The notes under the pieces: model-generated
The model's database searches: none
The model's input: the letters and a program-made list of their open reading frames with translations, nothing else
Told to the model about the DNA's origin: nothing
DNA from: JAADJA01 sp963840975
Lineage (GTDB): Bacteria > Bacteroidota > Bacteroidia > Bacteroidales > JAADJA01
Assembly (NCBI GenBank): GCA_963840975.1
Contig: CAWJBC010000007.1
Coordinates: 57,914 to 121,913, forward strand
Direction: 5' to 3'
Length of the DNA stretch: 64,000 bases
In this document: positions 42,430 to 51,300 of the stretch, piece after piece
Layout: each line of letters begins with the position of its first letter
Numbering within the stretch: the first letter of the stretch is position 1
Made by a program: the position numbers and the translations under genes

Positions 42430-43710
42430 TTAAACCCTTTTCATCCGCTGATATTGGAATGCAATACCAAGCGTTATGGCAAAGAAAGCGATGAGCAGTC
42501 CTGCCTGAACCATGATGTCGGAAAAACTTCCGCCCCGCAGGAAAAGGGAGTAAAATCCGTCAAGCGCCCAGTTGAGGGGAGAAAGGATACTGATCTTTTG
42601 CATGATTATCGGCATGATGAAAACCGGTACCCATATTCCACCTAATGCTGCAAGTATAATCACGGATACCGATCCGAAGGATGCCGCCTGGTCGTGGGTG
42701 GTGGCTAAAGTCCCGATCATTACCCCGTAGCCTGTTGCAGCCAGGGCCACAACAAAAGCCATAAACAGCAAAGCGGCTTTATGGGTCCCCAGCTCCAGCA
42801 CCGGTGTTCCGAACAGGGGAAGGATATAAATGCCAACCACCAGCATCAGCGCGAACTGAACCAGGCAAACAATTACATAAACCGACACCTTTGCAGCCAT
42901 CGAGATCAGGTAAGAGCCTGGGATCAGTTTAAGCCTGAGCACACTGCCGCTGTCGCGCTCTTTGATGATGTTGCCGGTGAGCGGAATGATAATAAAAAAC
43001 ATTGCAAACACTGCCCAGGCAGGAACATTGTGTTGAACCGAATTGGGCAGTGTTTCAGTGTATTCAGTCGTAGCATACCGTTCCTCAATTTCCACACCTC
43101 CTTCCGCATCAAATTTCAACCTGTTCTCAATTGAAAGCTGGTTCGCCATCTCTTCCGCAAAATAATCGAAATTGATTTTTGATTCCACCCCAAAGGTGAA
43201 ATTCTGAAGCGCCATGATGATGGATTGCTTGAAAGAGTTCTTAATCACAGGGTCGAAATAGACAATGATCTTCCCCTGTTCTTTAACTCCATGAGTGGAT
43301 TCACTTTGGGCATAATCAGGTATGAATGCCTGCTCGATCAGCAATTTTGCTTTATCTCTGATGGATGCTGTAGCTCCAGGCATGATGACGATACCGATTT
43401 GATATTTACCTTCCGAAACAAATTTATTGATGGTTTCAGCATTCAGAGGTTCATCGTTAACCTGATGATGAACTGCAAAAAAACCTGAAGCGGCAAGTCC
43501 TTTTTCGATCCCATAACCCAATGAATCCTGGTCAAGGTCGAGGAAAAGCACATTCAACTGCGTTTCGTCAAGTTTTTTATAGGTACTGTCCTGTATGAGC
43601 GTCATCACGAAAATGAGGAACATGGGCATAAGGAAAAGTATGGCAAGTCCCGCCTTATCTCTTATCAGGAGAAGGATTTCCTTAAAGATGGATGTTGCGA
43701 TTCTTAACAT
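42430..43710 (-). CDS. ABC-2 type transporter permease
   Basis: A 426-residue membrane subunit with one N-terminal helix (LAILFLMPMFLIFVMTLI), a large extracytoplasmic region (about 45-215) and a block of five helices (about 220-425). This is the ABC-2 membrane-spanning layout (YhhJ/NatB-like). It is translated one base after the ATPase stop (shared base at 43710). It likely exports the cluster product (a pigment or resorcinol lipid). Confidence 0.9.
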   Translation of the reverse strand: MLRIATSIFKEILLLIRDKAGLAILFLMPMFLIFVMTLIQDSTYKKLDETQLNVLFLDLDQDSLGYGIEKGLAASGFFAVHHQVNDEPLNAETINKFVSEGKYQIGIVIMPGATASIRDKAKLLIEQAFIPDYAQSESTHGVKEQGKIIVYFDPVIKNSFKQSIIMALQNFTFGVESKINFDYFAEEMANQLSIENRLKFDAEGGVEIEERYATTEYTETLPNSVQHNVPAWAVFAMFFIIIPLTGNIIKERDSGSVLRLKLIPGSYLISMAAKVSVYVIVCLVQFALMLVVGIYILPLFGTPVLELGTHKAALLFMAFVVALAATGYGVMIGTLATTHDQAASFGSVSVIILAALGGIWVPVFIMPIIMQKISILSPLNWALDGFYSLFLRGGSFSDIMVQAGLLIAFFAITLGIAFQYQRMKRV

Positions 43711-44465
43711 TAGTTGTCCCTGAGTTTACGTCCGGTTAAATGAAGATAAACACTTTCGAGGTTGGAATGTCCTTGTTCATGGTTGATTAGTTCCGCAGGT
43801 TTTCCCTGTATGATGATCTCACCCAGGTCAATGATGGCAATGGATGAACACAACTGCTCGGCTTCCTCCATGTAATGCGAAGTGTAAATGATGGTTGTTC
43901 CGCTATTCTTCAATTGTCCGAGGTGATCGAGAATTACATTTCTGCTTTGGACATCTACTCCAACCGTCGGTTCGTCAAGGAACAATATTTTAGGTTCGTG
44001 AAGGATACCTGCAATGAGGTTTAACCTTCTTTTCATTCCTCCGGAAAAAGTTTTTATCAGCCTGTTTTTATTTTTATCAAGACCCATCAAAGCAAGGCAT
44101 TCATCAATCCTGCCGGTCAGTTTTTTTCCTTTTAATCCGTACATATTTCCCAGAAACCTGAGATTTTCGACCGGTGTCATTGATTCGTACAAAGCAATAT
44201 CCTGAGGAACCAGCCCGATAATTTTCCTTATTTCATTGGGGTTTTTGTCAATTGACCAACCATTAATAATAATAGAACCCTTATCCTTTTTCAAGAAGCC
44301 ACACAAAATACTGATGGCAGTAGTTTTTCCGGCTCCATTGGGACCCAAAAGTCCAAAAATTCCTTTGGGCGGGATTGTTAAAGAGATGTTATTGATGGCA
44401 GGAATAGCAGAACCTTTGTAGGTCTTTGATAATTGCTCAATCTTTATAATGGGTTCTTCGCTCAT
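43710..44465 (-). CDS. ABC transporter ATP-binding protein
   Basis: A 251-residue ATPase. Walker A is GPNGAGKTT (39-47), the signature motif is LIKTFSGGMKRRLNL, Walker B is KILFLDEPTVGVD, and the switch His is in IIYTSHYMEEA. It powers the ABC-2 permease whose gene follows. It overlaps the BtrH-like gene by four bases. The pair forms a heteromeric exporter for the product of this cluster. Confidence 0.95.
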   Translation of the reverse strand: MSEEPIIKIEQLSKTYKGSAIPAINNISLTIPPKGIFGLLGPNGAGKTTAISILCGFLKKDKGSIIINGWSIDKNPNEIRKIIGLVPQDIALYESMTPVENLRFLGNMYGLKGKKLTGRIDECLALMGLDKNKNRLIKTFSGGMKRRLNLIAGILHEPKILFLDEPTVGVDVQSRNVILDHLGQLKNSGTTIIYTSHYMEEAEQLCSSIAIIDLGEIIIQGKPAELINHEQGHSNLESVYLHLTGRKLRDN

Positions 44466-45490
44466 TGGTCAAGTGAGATTTTTCGGAGTTTGCGAAAAAT
44501 CGCCTCTTCCATATCAGCCACTTCGAGCAGGATATTTGCAGCCGTTTGGTATGATTCGTCTTTACCGGCGCGGTCTTTAATGATCCTTCCTGAAATAACA
44601 GCAAATTCACGCCATTTATCACCCGCTAAGGTCATTTCTTTTGAAACTTCATTGAGCCATTCCTGCTCTAATATTTTTGCCGCCTCCTGCAGGAAAGCTG
44701 CATAAATGAACCGGAAACCCGCCCCACCTGTACCAATCTCTTCCAGCATCCTTACAACTTGTCCCAGGTGAAGGGAAGCCTTTTTATCACCAAATTTTTT
44801 TGGCCATCGCTTCATCCGGTTTGCCAGATACCTGATTCCTTTTACGCCAAATAACGGGATTGGGATTTCGAGCATATCTTTGCATGTATGCCAGATACCC
44901 TTTACAATCGCCTTTTTCAGGTCAACCGTTTCGGGAACGGATTCAATATAGTAAAGCCGTCCTTTGGGTGGATAGGTTCCTTTTGCAAAACGAACCTTTA
45001 TCAGTTCTTCCCTTGTAAGCGAAACCGGTGTTTCCATTACCGGATCACTGATCAGATAGCTGCCGTTTTCTCTGCCGTAAACGATGATGTTATGTGCATT
45101 GAAATGAAACCTGTAAGGAGCCGGGAAATAGGTGAGATGATACACTCCAACGAGACATCCGGTTGGTATTCCCTTTGCCAATGTACTATCCAGTCGCTCC
45201 ATGGATTGGATGGGATCGTTGAATTTTTCTCTTATGATTTTAATCCCCAATTGCCGGGTAACTCTTTTAAATATTATCCCGGGCAAAGGTCTAAAGGAAA
45301 CAACAGGAAGGTTGTTGAGCCGGATGAAAGGCATATATGAAAAGAACAATCCTGAACCAATTCCAAAGATCATGGGTTCGCTCAGGTTGATGTTATGGTG
45401 TTTGAGCAGGTTTGACGAAACGCCATTCTCACAATGTGCCGATTGGTTATGCTTGAAATCGAGGATTATATCTTTTTTTTTCTCAATCAT
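44462..45490 (-). CDS. BtrH N-terminal domain protein (acyl transferase/peptidase-like, DUF4872)
   Basis: A 342-residue protein. The N-terminal region matches BtrH from butirosin biosynthesis, with the conserved Cys in SAHCENGVSSNLL and glycine-rich GIGSGLFFSYMPF. BtrH transfers an acyl chain from ACP to an acceptor, and homologs recur in flexirubin and aryl-polyene clusters. Here it would move an ACP-bound chain to a final acceptor. A C-terminal DUF4872-like part follows. It overlaps the ATPase by four bases, so the transporter and this gene are coupled. Confidence 0.8.
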   Translation of the reverse strand: MIEKKKDIILDFKHNQSAHCENGVSSNLLKHHNINLSEPMIFGIGSGLFFSYMPFIRLNNLPVVSFRPLPGIIFKRVTRQLGIKIIREKFNDPIQSMERLDSTLAKGIPTGCLVGVYHLTYFPAPYRFHFNAHNIIVYGRENGSYLISDPVMETPVSLTREELIKVRFAKGTYPPKGRLYYIESVPETVDLKKAIVKGIWHTCKDMLEIPIPLFGVKGIRYLANRMKRWPKKFGDKKASLHLGQVVRMLEEIGTGGAGFRFIYAAFLQEAAKILEQEWLNEVSKEMTLAGDKWREFAVISGRIIKDRAGKDESYQTAANILLEVADMEEAIFRKLRKISLDQ

Positions 45491-45492
45491 TT

Positions 45493-45915
45493 TTATTGTT
45501 CTTCCTGGTTTAAACTCTCACTGAATTTAGTTAGCGAAGCTGACGGTATTTCAAATGCTTCTGCATATCTGGCAAGCTGCTCTTCATCCAGTTTTTCGAA
45601 ATTTTTTGGTTTCAAATGCCGTCTTATCCGACATTTACTGATGCCGGTATATTGTGAAAGCAATTTCATGTCCATGATATTCTTTTCCATGTAATAGGCT
45701 ATGGGACTTAACTTTCCTTCTAATACTTTCCCTTTGACCTCTTCAACTTTTTCATTCACCACTTCCCATGCCTGCTTAAGTGCAGCATTTTTTGGCGTCC
45801 AGCCGGTACTCAGCACCGTAACATATTTTCCACTTTCGTCCACGGCATAGCAAACCTCGCGAAGTTTTCCTTCCAACAATCCTTCATTATCCTGCGGTAC
45901 TTCTGCTTTTTTCAT
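45493..45915 (-). CDS. Hypothetical protein of the DarA/DarB cluster with HTH-like C-terminus
   Basis: A 140-residue protein not assigned to a family. The N-terminal half is beta-rich (REVCYAVDESGKYVTVLSTGWTP) and helical (AWEVVNEKVEEVKGKV). The C-terminal half has a helix-turn-helix-like stretch (DMKLLSQYTGISKCRIRRHL) followed by RYAEAFEIPSASL. It has no signal peptide. It lies two bases before the BtrH gene and seven after the hotdog gene, so it is part of the operon. It could regulate it or be an assembly factor. Confidence 0.6.
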   Translation of the reverse strand: MKKAEVPQDNEGLLEGKLREVCYAVDESGKYVTVLSTGWTPKNAALKQAWEVVNEKVEEVKGKVLEGKLSPIAYYMEKNIMDMKLLSQYTGISKCRIRRHLKPKNFEKLDEEQLARYAEAFEIPSASLTKFSESLNQEEQ

Positions 45916-45921
45916 TTTTTA

Positions 45922-46353
45922 TTACTGAGGTGAAGTGAAAATTTTTAATTCACATTCGGCAACGAGCCTGTCATTCTGTTTCACTTTTCCGCTCACTATG
46001 GTTGCATTGGCTATTCTGAATAATACTGCGATTTCTGTCGTAACCTCCGTATTAATTTCGGGGAGATAATAAACCTGCAAATCTTTAACCGCACCTATAA
46101 CCCCCATCGGAATTTTTTGTTCACCATTCTGATCCGCAACAGCAAGCCATCCCGTCATCAGGGCTGCTGATTGAGCGATGTTTTCTATTAAACCGGGTTC
46201 AGAAAAAACACCGTTTTTAACAAACATATTTCCGGGTTTTATTTCCAATCCTGTAACGGCATTTTGTTCATTGCAATGCAGCAACTTATCTACCATCACC
46301 ATGGGTGGTCGTTGTGGTACAAAATTTAATATCTCGTCTCCCTGAACCAACAT
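45922..46353 (-). CDS. Hotdog-fold 3-hydroxyacyl-ACP dehydratase-like protein
   Basis: A 143-residue hotdog-fold protein. The family features are the long central helix (PGLIENIAQSAALMTGWL) and the N-terminal RPPMVMVDKLL, resembling ApeP/FabZ-type dehydratases of aryl polyene clusters. A FabZ-type catalytic His is not obvious, as in several ApeI/P enzymes. It would dehydrate a 3-hydroxyacyl-ACP on the cluster's carrier protein. It has its own candidate promoter upstream. Confidence 0.82.
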   Translation of the reverse strand: MLVQGDEILNFVPQRPPMVMVDKLLHCNEQNAVTGLEIKPGNMFVKNGVFSEPGLIENIAQSAALMTGWLAVADQNGEQKIPMGVIGAVKDLQVYYLPEINTEVTTEIAVLFRIANATIVSGKVKQNDRLVAECELKIFTSPQ

Positions 46354-46384
46354 TCATCAACGAATAAATCAACATTAATGGCTG

Positions 46385-46392
46385 CAAATGTA
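46385..46392 (-). promoter_or_regulatory. Candidate TAnnTTTG (-7) promoter element
   Basis: Minus-strand TACATTTG matches the consensus and lies 31 bases upstream of the hotdog gene start, in the gap after darB. Confidence 0.4.
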
Positions 46393-46419
46393 TAAAACTA
46401 AAATCAGAATGGAAATCAA

Positions 46420-47559
46420 TTAAACGACAGTCATCATCGAATAAACATAAGAGAATCGGGCGCTCTCGGGGATCATGCAAAGGATTTTTTCTCCTTTTTT
46501 AAGTTTGCCTGAATTGAACAATTCCTCCAGCATCAAATAAATGGATGCTGCACCCACATTACCGAATTTTGTAAGATTGGTGAACCATTTCTCCTGCGGA
46601 ATGGTAAGGTCTAACTGCTGAAGCTCCTCATCTATCCTTTTTCTGAAAAACTCTGACGAAAGGTGAGGCAGAAAATAATCAACCGTATTAAGGTCAAGTG
46701 CCCGCTTATTTACGATGTCGGCAAGGAAAGCCCCGCCTTCTTTGACAATATTATCGCCCAATAAGTTCACATCCTGCCTGAGTGAAAAAATGGAGCGTTC
46801 GAGCAATTCGTCAGGTTCAAATGCCCGCCATCCTTTAAATGTCCCATCAGGAGATTTTTCACCACCTGCATACATACAGGTTTCCAGGCGATTTGCGTAA
46901 GAAATGCCGTCAATCCAATCAATTCGGAGAGATTGACCCTTTGGGTTGGGTTTGTCTGATAGCAGTGCTGCACCGGCTCCATCCGATAGCATCCAGCGAA
47001 GAAAATCCTTTTCAAAAGCGATAATGGGATGTGCTTCAAGTTCGTGCAGTTTGTCGGATTCCTTTTGGAAATTTTTTGCCTGCATCCAAACAGAGAGTAA
47101 TTCTGATCCCGAACAAACGGCATTGTTCTTTTCACCGGCAAGGATGGATAAATAACCGAACTTCATTGCATGCATCCCTGAACAACAGGAACCTGAAGGC
47201 GAAATGATCTCAACCGTTTCACCGCCTAATTCTCCATGCACCATTGAGGCATGTGAAGGTACAAGCTGATCGGGCGAAGTAGTGCCGCAGGCAAGCATTT
47301 CAATATCTTCCATTACGAAATCTTCATCCATTAACTTACGAATGGCTTCTGCGGTGAGTTGAGCGTTATTGTGGGTTGGATTGCCTTTTTCATCCAGTGC
47401 GTAGTAACGGGTTTTGATCCGGTTGTTGCGTAAAACCAAATGTCTTGCTCTGGATGGATTGTCATCCACCAATCCCAATATGCCTTCCATCTCATCATTT
47501 GATATGGGTTTATTGGGTAAAAACTTCGCTAAACGATTTATATAAACGGATTTCGACAT
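46420..47559 (-). CDS. darB: Ketosynthase III-like DarB (dialkylresorcinol condensing enzyme)
   Basis: A 379-residue KAS III-type enzyme. The catalytic Cys is in SPSGSCCSGMHAM, the His in DYFLPHLSSEFF and the Asn in FGNVGAASIYLML. The start (VYINRLAKFLPNKPISNDEME) is characteristic of DarB proteins, which couple two beta-keto acyl chains to form a cyclohexenone in dialkylresorcinol and flexirubin synthesis. It is preceded by darA at 47713. A TAnnTTTG promoter lies 38 bases upstream. Confidence 0.88.
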   Translation of the reverse strand: MSKSVYINRLAKFLPNKPISNDEMEGILGLVDDNPSRARHLVLRNNRIKTRYYALDEKGNPTHNNAQLTAEAIRKLMDEDFVMEDIEMLACGTTSPDQLVPSHASMVHGELGGETVEIISPSGSCCSGMHAMKFGYLSILAGEKNNAVCSGSELLSVWMQAKNFQKESDKLHELEAHPIIAFEKDFLRWMLSDGAGAALLSDKPNPKGQSLRIDWIDGISYANRLETCMYAGGEKSPDGTFKGWRAFEPDELLERSIFSLRQDVNLLGDNIVKEGGAFLADIVNKRALDLNTVDYFLPHLSSEFFRKRIDEELQQLDLTIPQEKWFTNLTKFGNVGAASIYLMLEELFNSGKLKKGEKILCMIPESARFSYVYSMMTVV

Positions 47560-47596
47560 AAATTCACACTATTTCACCACTAAATTATTCCAGCGG

Positions 47597-47604
47597 CAAA
47601 TATA
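47597..47604 (-). promoter_or_regulatory. Candidate TAnnTTTG (-7) promoter element for darB
   Basis: Minus-strand TATATTTG lies about 37 bases before darB, in the 153-bp gap between darA and darB. Confidence 0.4.
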
Positions 47605-47712
47605 TAAATTGTAAAATAAGGCGAAAAAAAAATCTGAGAATCCTAAATGAGTGATTTCCGAATGCTGGTTTTGCCGCCAATGCACGAATGAAGTTTGACA
47701 GAACCTTAATTT

Positions 47713-48639
47713 TTATTCCATTAACTCATTATGAGAATAGTAATCAATCAATTTTCGGGTTCCCGGTCTATTTATTTTTTGAATTATAAAAAAAATCAGG
47801 GAAGCCAATGGAGAGATCAAATATATGACTGCAAAAAGGTAATATTTAAAGAGCTTTAATCTGCCAATGCGCTCACGACTATTATAATCTCCTTTTTTCA
47901 AAATGAACCTCGACCAGATTTTAAACATCATAAAACCTCTTTTTTCGATACTGGCTAAAACGGGATTTATACTCACAGCGCCTTTAAGCAACAGCTTTTC
48001 CTGAAGTGCGTCAAGAGTTCCTTCAAGGAATGACTGCAAAATGACTTCACCATATTTATCAGACTCTGTAATCTCTTTTGCAGCGACCCCGGCCGGTGGA
48101 AAAATTTTTGCATAAAACCCTTTGCCATACTTATCACCGGTTGTCATCCACTTTACGATTGTTATTACGCTGATCAGGTTCGGATTTTTATCTGTAAGAA
48201 CAATATTTCCAACAAGTTTTCCACCTGCATCCAGTATTCTCTTTTTGATCCTTTCCTGCGACATCACCCACATATTGCGGCATCCCTGAATGGTGACGAC
48301 CGGTTTACCTTTCATTACTTTCATTGCTTCGGTTGATTGAAGAAAGGAATTGATGGGGACGGATGGAGATAGATACCAAACCTGAAAAGCGAGGATCACA
48401 AGATCAAAATCATCATCAGGATTGAAATCGAATGGTTCCAGCTCGCAAGGTATTTCCTGAACCGATTCGGGGAAAGTTTGAAAGAACGAAATTCCCCTCC
48501 ATGGAAAGGGAAATGAAGGAATGGGCTTTAATTCCTCAAGGGTAAATTCAAAATCCGACATCAGCGGGCTGACAATGGTATCAGCTATCTCCTTTGCCTG
48601 ACCTGACTGTGAGTAATAAATAAGCAGGGCTTTTTTCAT
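47713..48639 (-). CDS. darA: DarA-like (dialkylresorcinol) flavoprotein
   Basis: A 308-residue protein with a flavodoxin-like start (ALLIYYSQSGQAKEIAD, 4-20) and TIQGCRNMWVMSQERIK in the middle, followed by a membrane-associated C-terminus (YYLFAVIYLISPLASLIFFII). Proteins annotated DarA aromatise the DarB product to the resorcinol. It has no partner gene upstream in the same direction. I recognise it from its relation to darB in flexirubin clusters. Exact chemistry is inferred. Confidence 0.8.
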   Translation of the reverse strand: MKKALLIYYSQSGQAKEIADTIVSPLMSDFEFTLEELKPIPSFPFPWRGISFFQTFPESVQEIPCELEPFDFNPDDDFDLVILAFQVWYLSPSVPINSFLQSTEAMKVMKGKPVVTIQGCRNMWVMSQERIKKRILDAGGKLVGNIVLTDKNPNLISVITIVKWMTTGDKYGKGFYAKIFPPAGVAAKEITESDKYGEVILQSFLEGTLDALQEKLLLKGAVSINPVLASIEKRGFMMFKIWSRFILKKGDYNSRERIGRLKLFKYYLFAVIYLISPLASLIFFIIQKINRPGTRKLIDYYSHNELME

Positions 48640-48868
48640 GAATAAACTATTCTGAGAAACAAAAGGGTAAAATTAGATTAAAAAGCTCAAATAGAATGAC
48701 AGCAAATGATTAGACTATTTAGAATAAGAATATAAGGAATCCAGAATATGATTTATATGGTTTGTCATATTTGTCAATTTGGGGAGCCATATTTATATTG
48801 ATGAAAAAGAATTAAATTTTCCTTGTCATTTTGAATGGAAAGGTCACAGGGAGCGGTTAGATAAAAAA
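48640..48868. other. Intergenic region without a recognisable gene
   Basis: It is AT-rich and contains no conserved reading frame longer than about 30 codons, no tRNA and no clear palindrome. It probably holds the darA promoter near 48640-48700. Confidence 0.5.
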
Positions 48869-48900
48869 GTGAACCCCGGTCGGTCATGTCCGGGGTTCAC
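48869..48900 (-). terminator. Rho-independent terminator of the LamG protein gene
   Basis: On the minus strand an 11-bp perfect stem (GTGAACCCCGG with CCGGGGTTCAC) around a 10-base loop is followed by TTTTTT. It lies 45 bases downstream of the stop of the gene at 48945. Confidence 0.85.
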
Positions 48901-48944
48901 ACACAAAAAAGTTATTCCTGTGGAAGGAATAGGTAACGAAGGGA

Positions 48945-51035
48945 TTAGTTTACATTGAATTTTTTAACACTTCTGTTACCAGCACATGTAACACTTAACA
49001 GATAAACGCCTTTCTTGTATTGTGTTACATCAATTACATATATGGACCGGGCTTTTGGTTCAACTATTTTGTCTGCAAAAACGATCTGACCTAAAATATC
49101 TATTACCTTAATTTCGATGGGTTGATTGGCATTCCTCAGTTCGACGTTCAATACATTGTTTGCGGGATTAGGGTACATGCTGAATGTCAAAGCTCCGGAT
49201 TCTGCATTATCAAGCCCATTGAGTTCCTGGCTTTCTGATTTGTATCCTATCTCATTTGCTACAACCAGTCCGCTGAAAACCCTTTGATACTTTCCATCGC
49301 ACTTGAAGGAATAGAAATTTAGTGTGGTATAAACCTGTTTTTGTAATGGTCTCAATCTAACAAAGACCAAATCATTTCCGATCAAAAGGTTTTCGCTATT
49401 ATTAAGCCCAACCACTCGAATGGTCCCATCTTGATTGTAAAACGTCATTACCTTATCGCAGTTGGCCAATTGGGTATTTTCGACAATTATTCCCCGGAAC
49501 TCTAAAATTTGAGGGTTTATATTGAGTTCTATTTCAAGACTTTTTGGCCTTTGATTAGCCGGATAATAATTTCTGATCGGGACTATTAACTCTGATGTGA
49601 TCCCCGAATAAGTATCCTCTGCAAAAGGAAAATCTTTTGCACACCAGCAACTTCCAGCTAAATACCCGTCGTTTCCTTCTGCCGAGTTATCACAAGTGCT
49701 GTATTTACAACCTTCATCCATCAACCAGTTACCGGCAAGTCCATTTTCATTTCCGGTCAATGTTTTGGAGAAATAATTTTTGATTTGACTTTCTGAGCGT
49801 GCAATATTCCAAATCCTAACATCATCAATATTACCCTTGAAGTAAGTGTTGTTTTCAGAACTGTTTCCTCCAATCATTAAAGGACAGTTGTTGACATTTA
49901 AGAGTCCAAATGCAATACATTCACTGTCCAGTTTACCATTGATGTACAATTTCATATTCTCTCCATCATAAACAGCAGCAATATGGTACCAATTACCGGG
50001 ACAAAGCAATTGATTTGATTTAATATTACGTGCAGGTAAACTGAATTGCAGTCTGTAATAGGAACCATAGTTGACCAGTTCTAATTTATAACCTGATCCA
50101 TTCATAAATTTGCTTATTATACAAGGCTGTGTGGAGATATAATCACTTTCTTCCGGTTTTATCCAGGCCTCAAGAGAAATTTCATGTGTGATTTGCAATG
50201 AAGGGCGGTCATAAACCAATACTTTGTCATTGATTCCATCAAAAAGTATACTGGAACCTTTGATTGCATAGCAAATACTTGCCGGAGTAGATGTGGTCCC
50301 AGTGAATCCATGAGTATAAACAGGAAATACTGAATATTCATAATGACCGGATGGCAAATTCTCATCTGTATAGGTAATTTGATGAATAATTGAAGAATTG
50401 ATCTTGTGGTTGTTTCGATAGATATCATAACCCGCCAAATACATTTGGTTGGCAGGGGCTTTCCAGACTAAAATTGCCGAATTATTTCCGGCTGTTACCT
50501 TAAGGTCAAACGGAGTTCTTTTTCCGATAACATCTACTTTTTTCACATCACTTCTTAATAGGTTTAATCCGTTGTATGAATCTCCAACCATATATTCAAT
50601 ATCAAACGAGCCCACCTTTATTCCTGCCTGGATTTTAGGGAAAACATTGTAAATTCCTGATTGACCGATGGCCGTTGTTCCTTTGCCTACCCACCAAAAA
50701 TAGTTTGCTGGTGCGGGTTCAAGGTTTTGCATTTTCATGGTTAATTCATGAGAATATGCAATCGTTCCTATTTTCACAGATAGGCCGTTGACAACGCGAG
50801 AATATTCAAAATTTGTCGTCAGGCTCCAGCCCTGGGGCATAAGAATTCCAAAATATGGTTCAGCGGGATGCGCTGCATCATTAATTAAGTGAATGCTAAC
50901 CACTGTGTGAAGTGATTTTAGCGGATGAACATCGTCTTCTTGTGTGACATATACAAATTCATAACAAGAACACATAAAAATTAAGGCCAGAATTGCCGGC
51001 CAACTTACCGGGATGATTTTTGTGAGTGTTTTCAT
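48945..51035 (-). CDS. Secreted LamG (Con A-like) protein with T9SS C-terminal domain
   Basis: A 696-residue surface protein. A lipoprotein-like start has a cysteine pair after hydrophobic residues (LIFMCSCYEF). Domains: an unassigned N-terminal region (about 30-190), a fibronectin III-like domain (about 195-275, with AILVWKAPANQMYLAGYDIYR), a LamG jellyroll (about 285-430, with LFDGINDKV, HEISLEAWIKP and LMIGGNSSENNTYFKGNIDDVRIWN-like segments), a cohesin-like region (about 480-600), and a T9SS CTD from FSMYPNPANNV. A strong AAAGGAG site precedes the start. It probably binds a carbohydrate or protein. Confidence 0.9.
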   Translation of the reverse strand: MKTLTKIIPVSWPAILALIFMCSCYEFVYVTQEDDVHPLKSLHTVVSIHLINDAAHPAEPYFGILMPQGWSLTTNFEYSRVVNGLSVKIGTIAYSHELTMKMQNLEPAPANYFWWVGKGTTAIGQSGIYNVFPKIQAGIKVGSFDIEYMVGDSYNGLNLLRSDVKKVDVIGKRTPFDLKVTAGNNSAILVWKAPANQMYLAGYDIYRNNHKINSSIIHQITYTDENLPSGHYEYSVFPVYTHGFTGTTSTPASICYAIKGSSILFDGINDKVLVYDRPSLQITHEISLEAWIKPEESDYISTQPCIISKFMNGSGYKLELVNYGSYYRLQFSLPARNIKSNQLLCPGNWYHIAAVYDGENMKLYINGKLDSECIAFGLLNVNNCPLMIGGNSSENNTYFKGNIDDVRIWNIARSESQIKNYFSKTLTGNENGLAGNWLMDEGCKYSTCDNSAEGNDGYLAGSCWCAKDFPFAEDTYSGITSELIVPIRNYYPANQRPKSLEIELNINPQILEFRGIIVENTQLANCDKVMTFYNQDGTIRVVGLNNSENLLIGNDLVFVRLRPLQKQVYTTLNFYSFKCDGKYQRVFSGLVVANEIGYKSESQELNGLDNAESGALTFSMYPNPANNVLNVELRNANQPIEIKVIDILGQIVFADKIVEPKARSIYVIDVTQYKKGVYLLSVTCAGNRSVKKFNVN

Positions 51036-51300
51036 AGCATCTCCTTTTTTTAGGTTAATAATGAAATTGGTTAAGGATTAATTGGTATAAAGCCACTATC
51101 CAATCAATGTACCAAAATCATTATTTGTGGTCGGATGATTTATAAACTTCTCATTATGTGATGTTTTTGAAAGGATTTTTTTGGAGGAGGACGGTAAGTT
51201 AATTTTTGCTTCCTATTAGTTGTCTTAATTTGCTGTGGTTTTTTAATACAGTTATTCATATAGGATGGTATTAAGAAAATTGAAGGAAAAGAATATTTTT

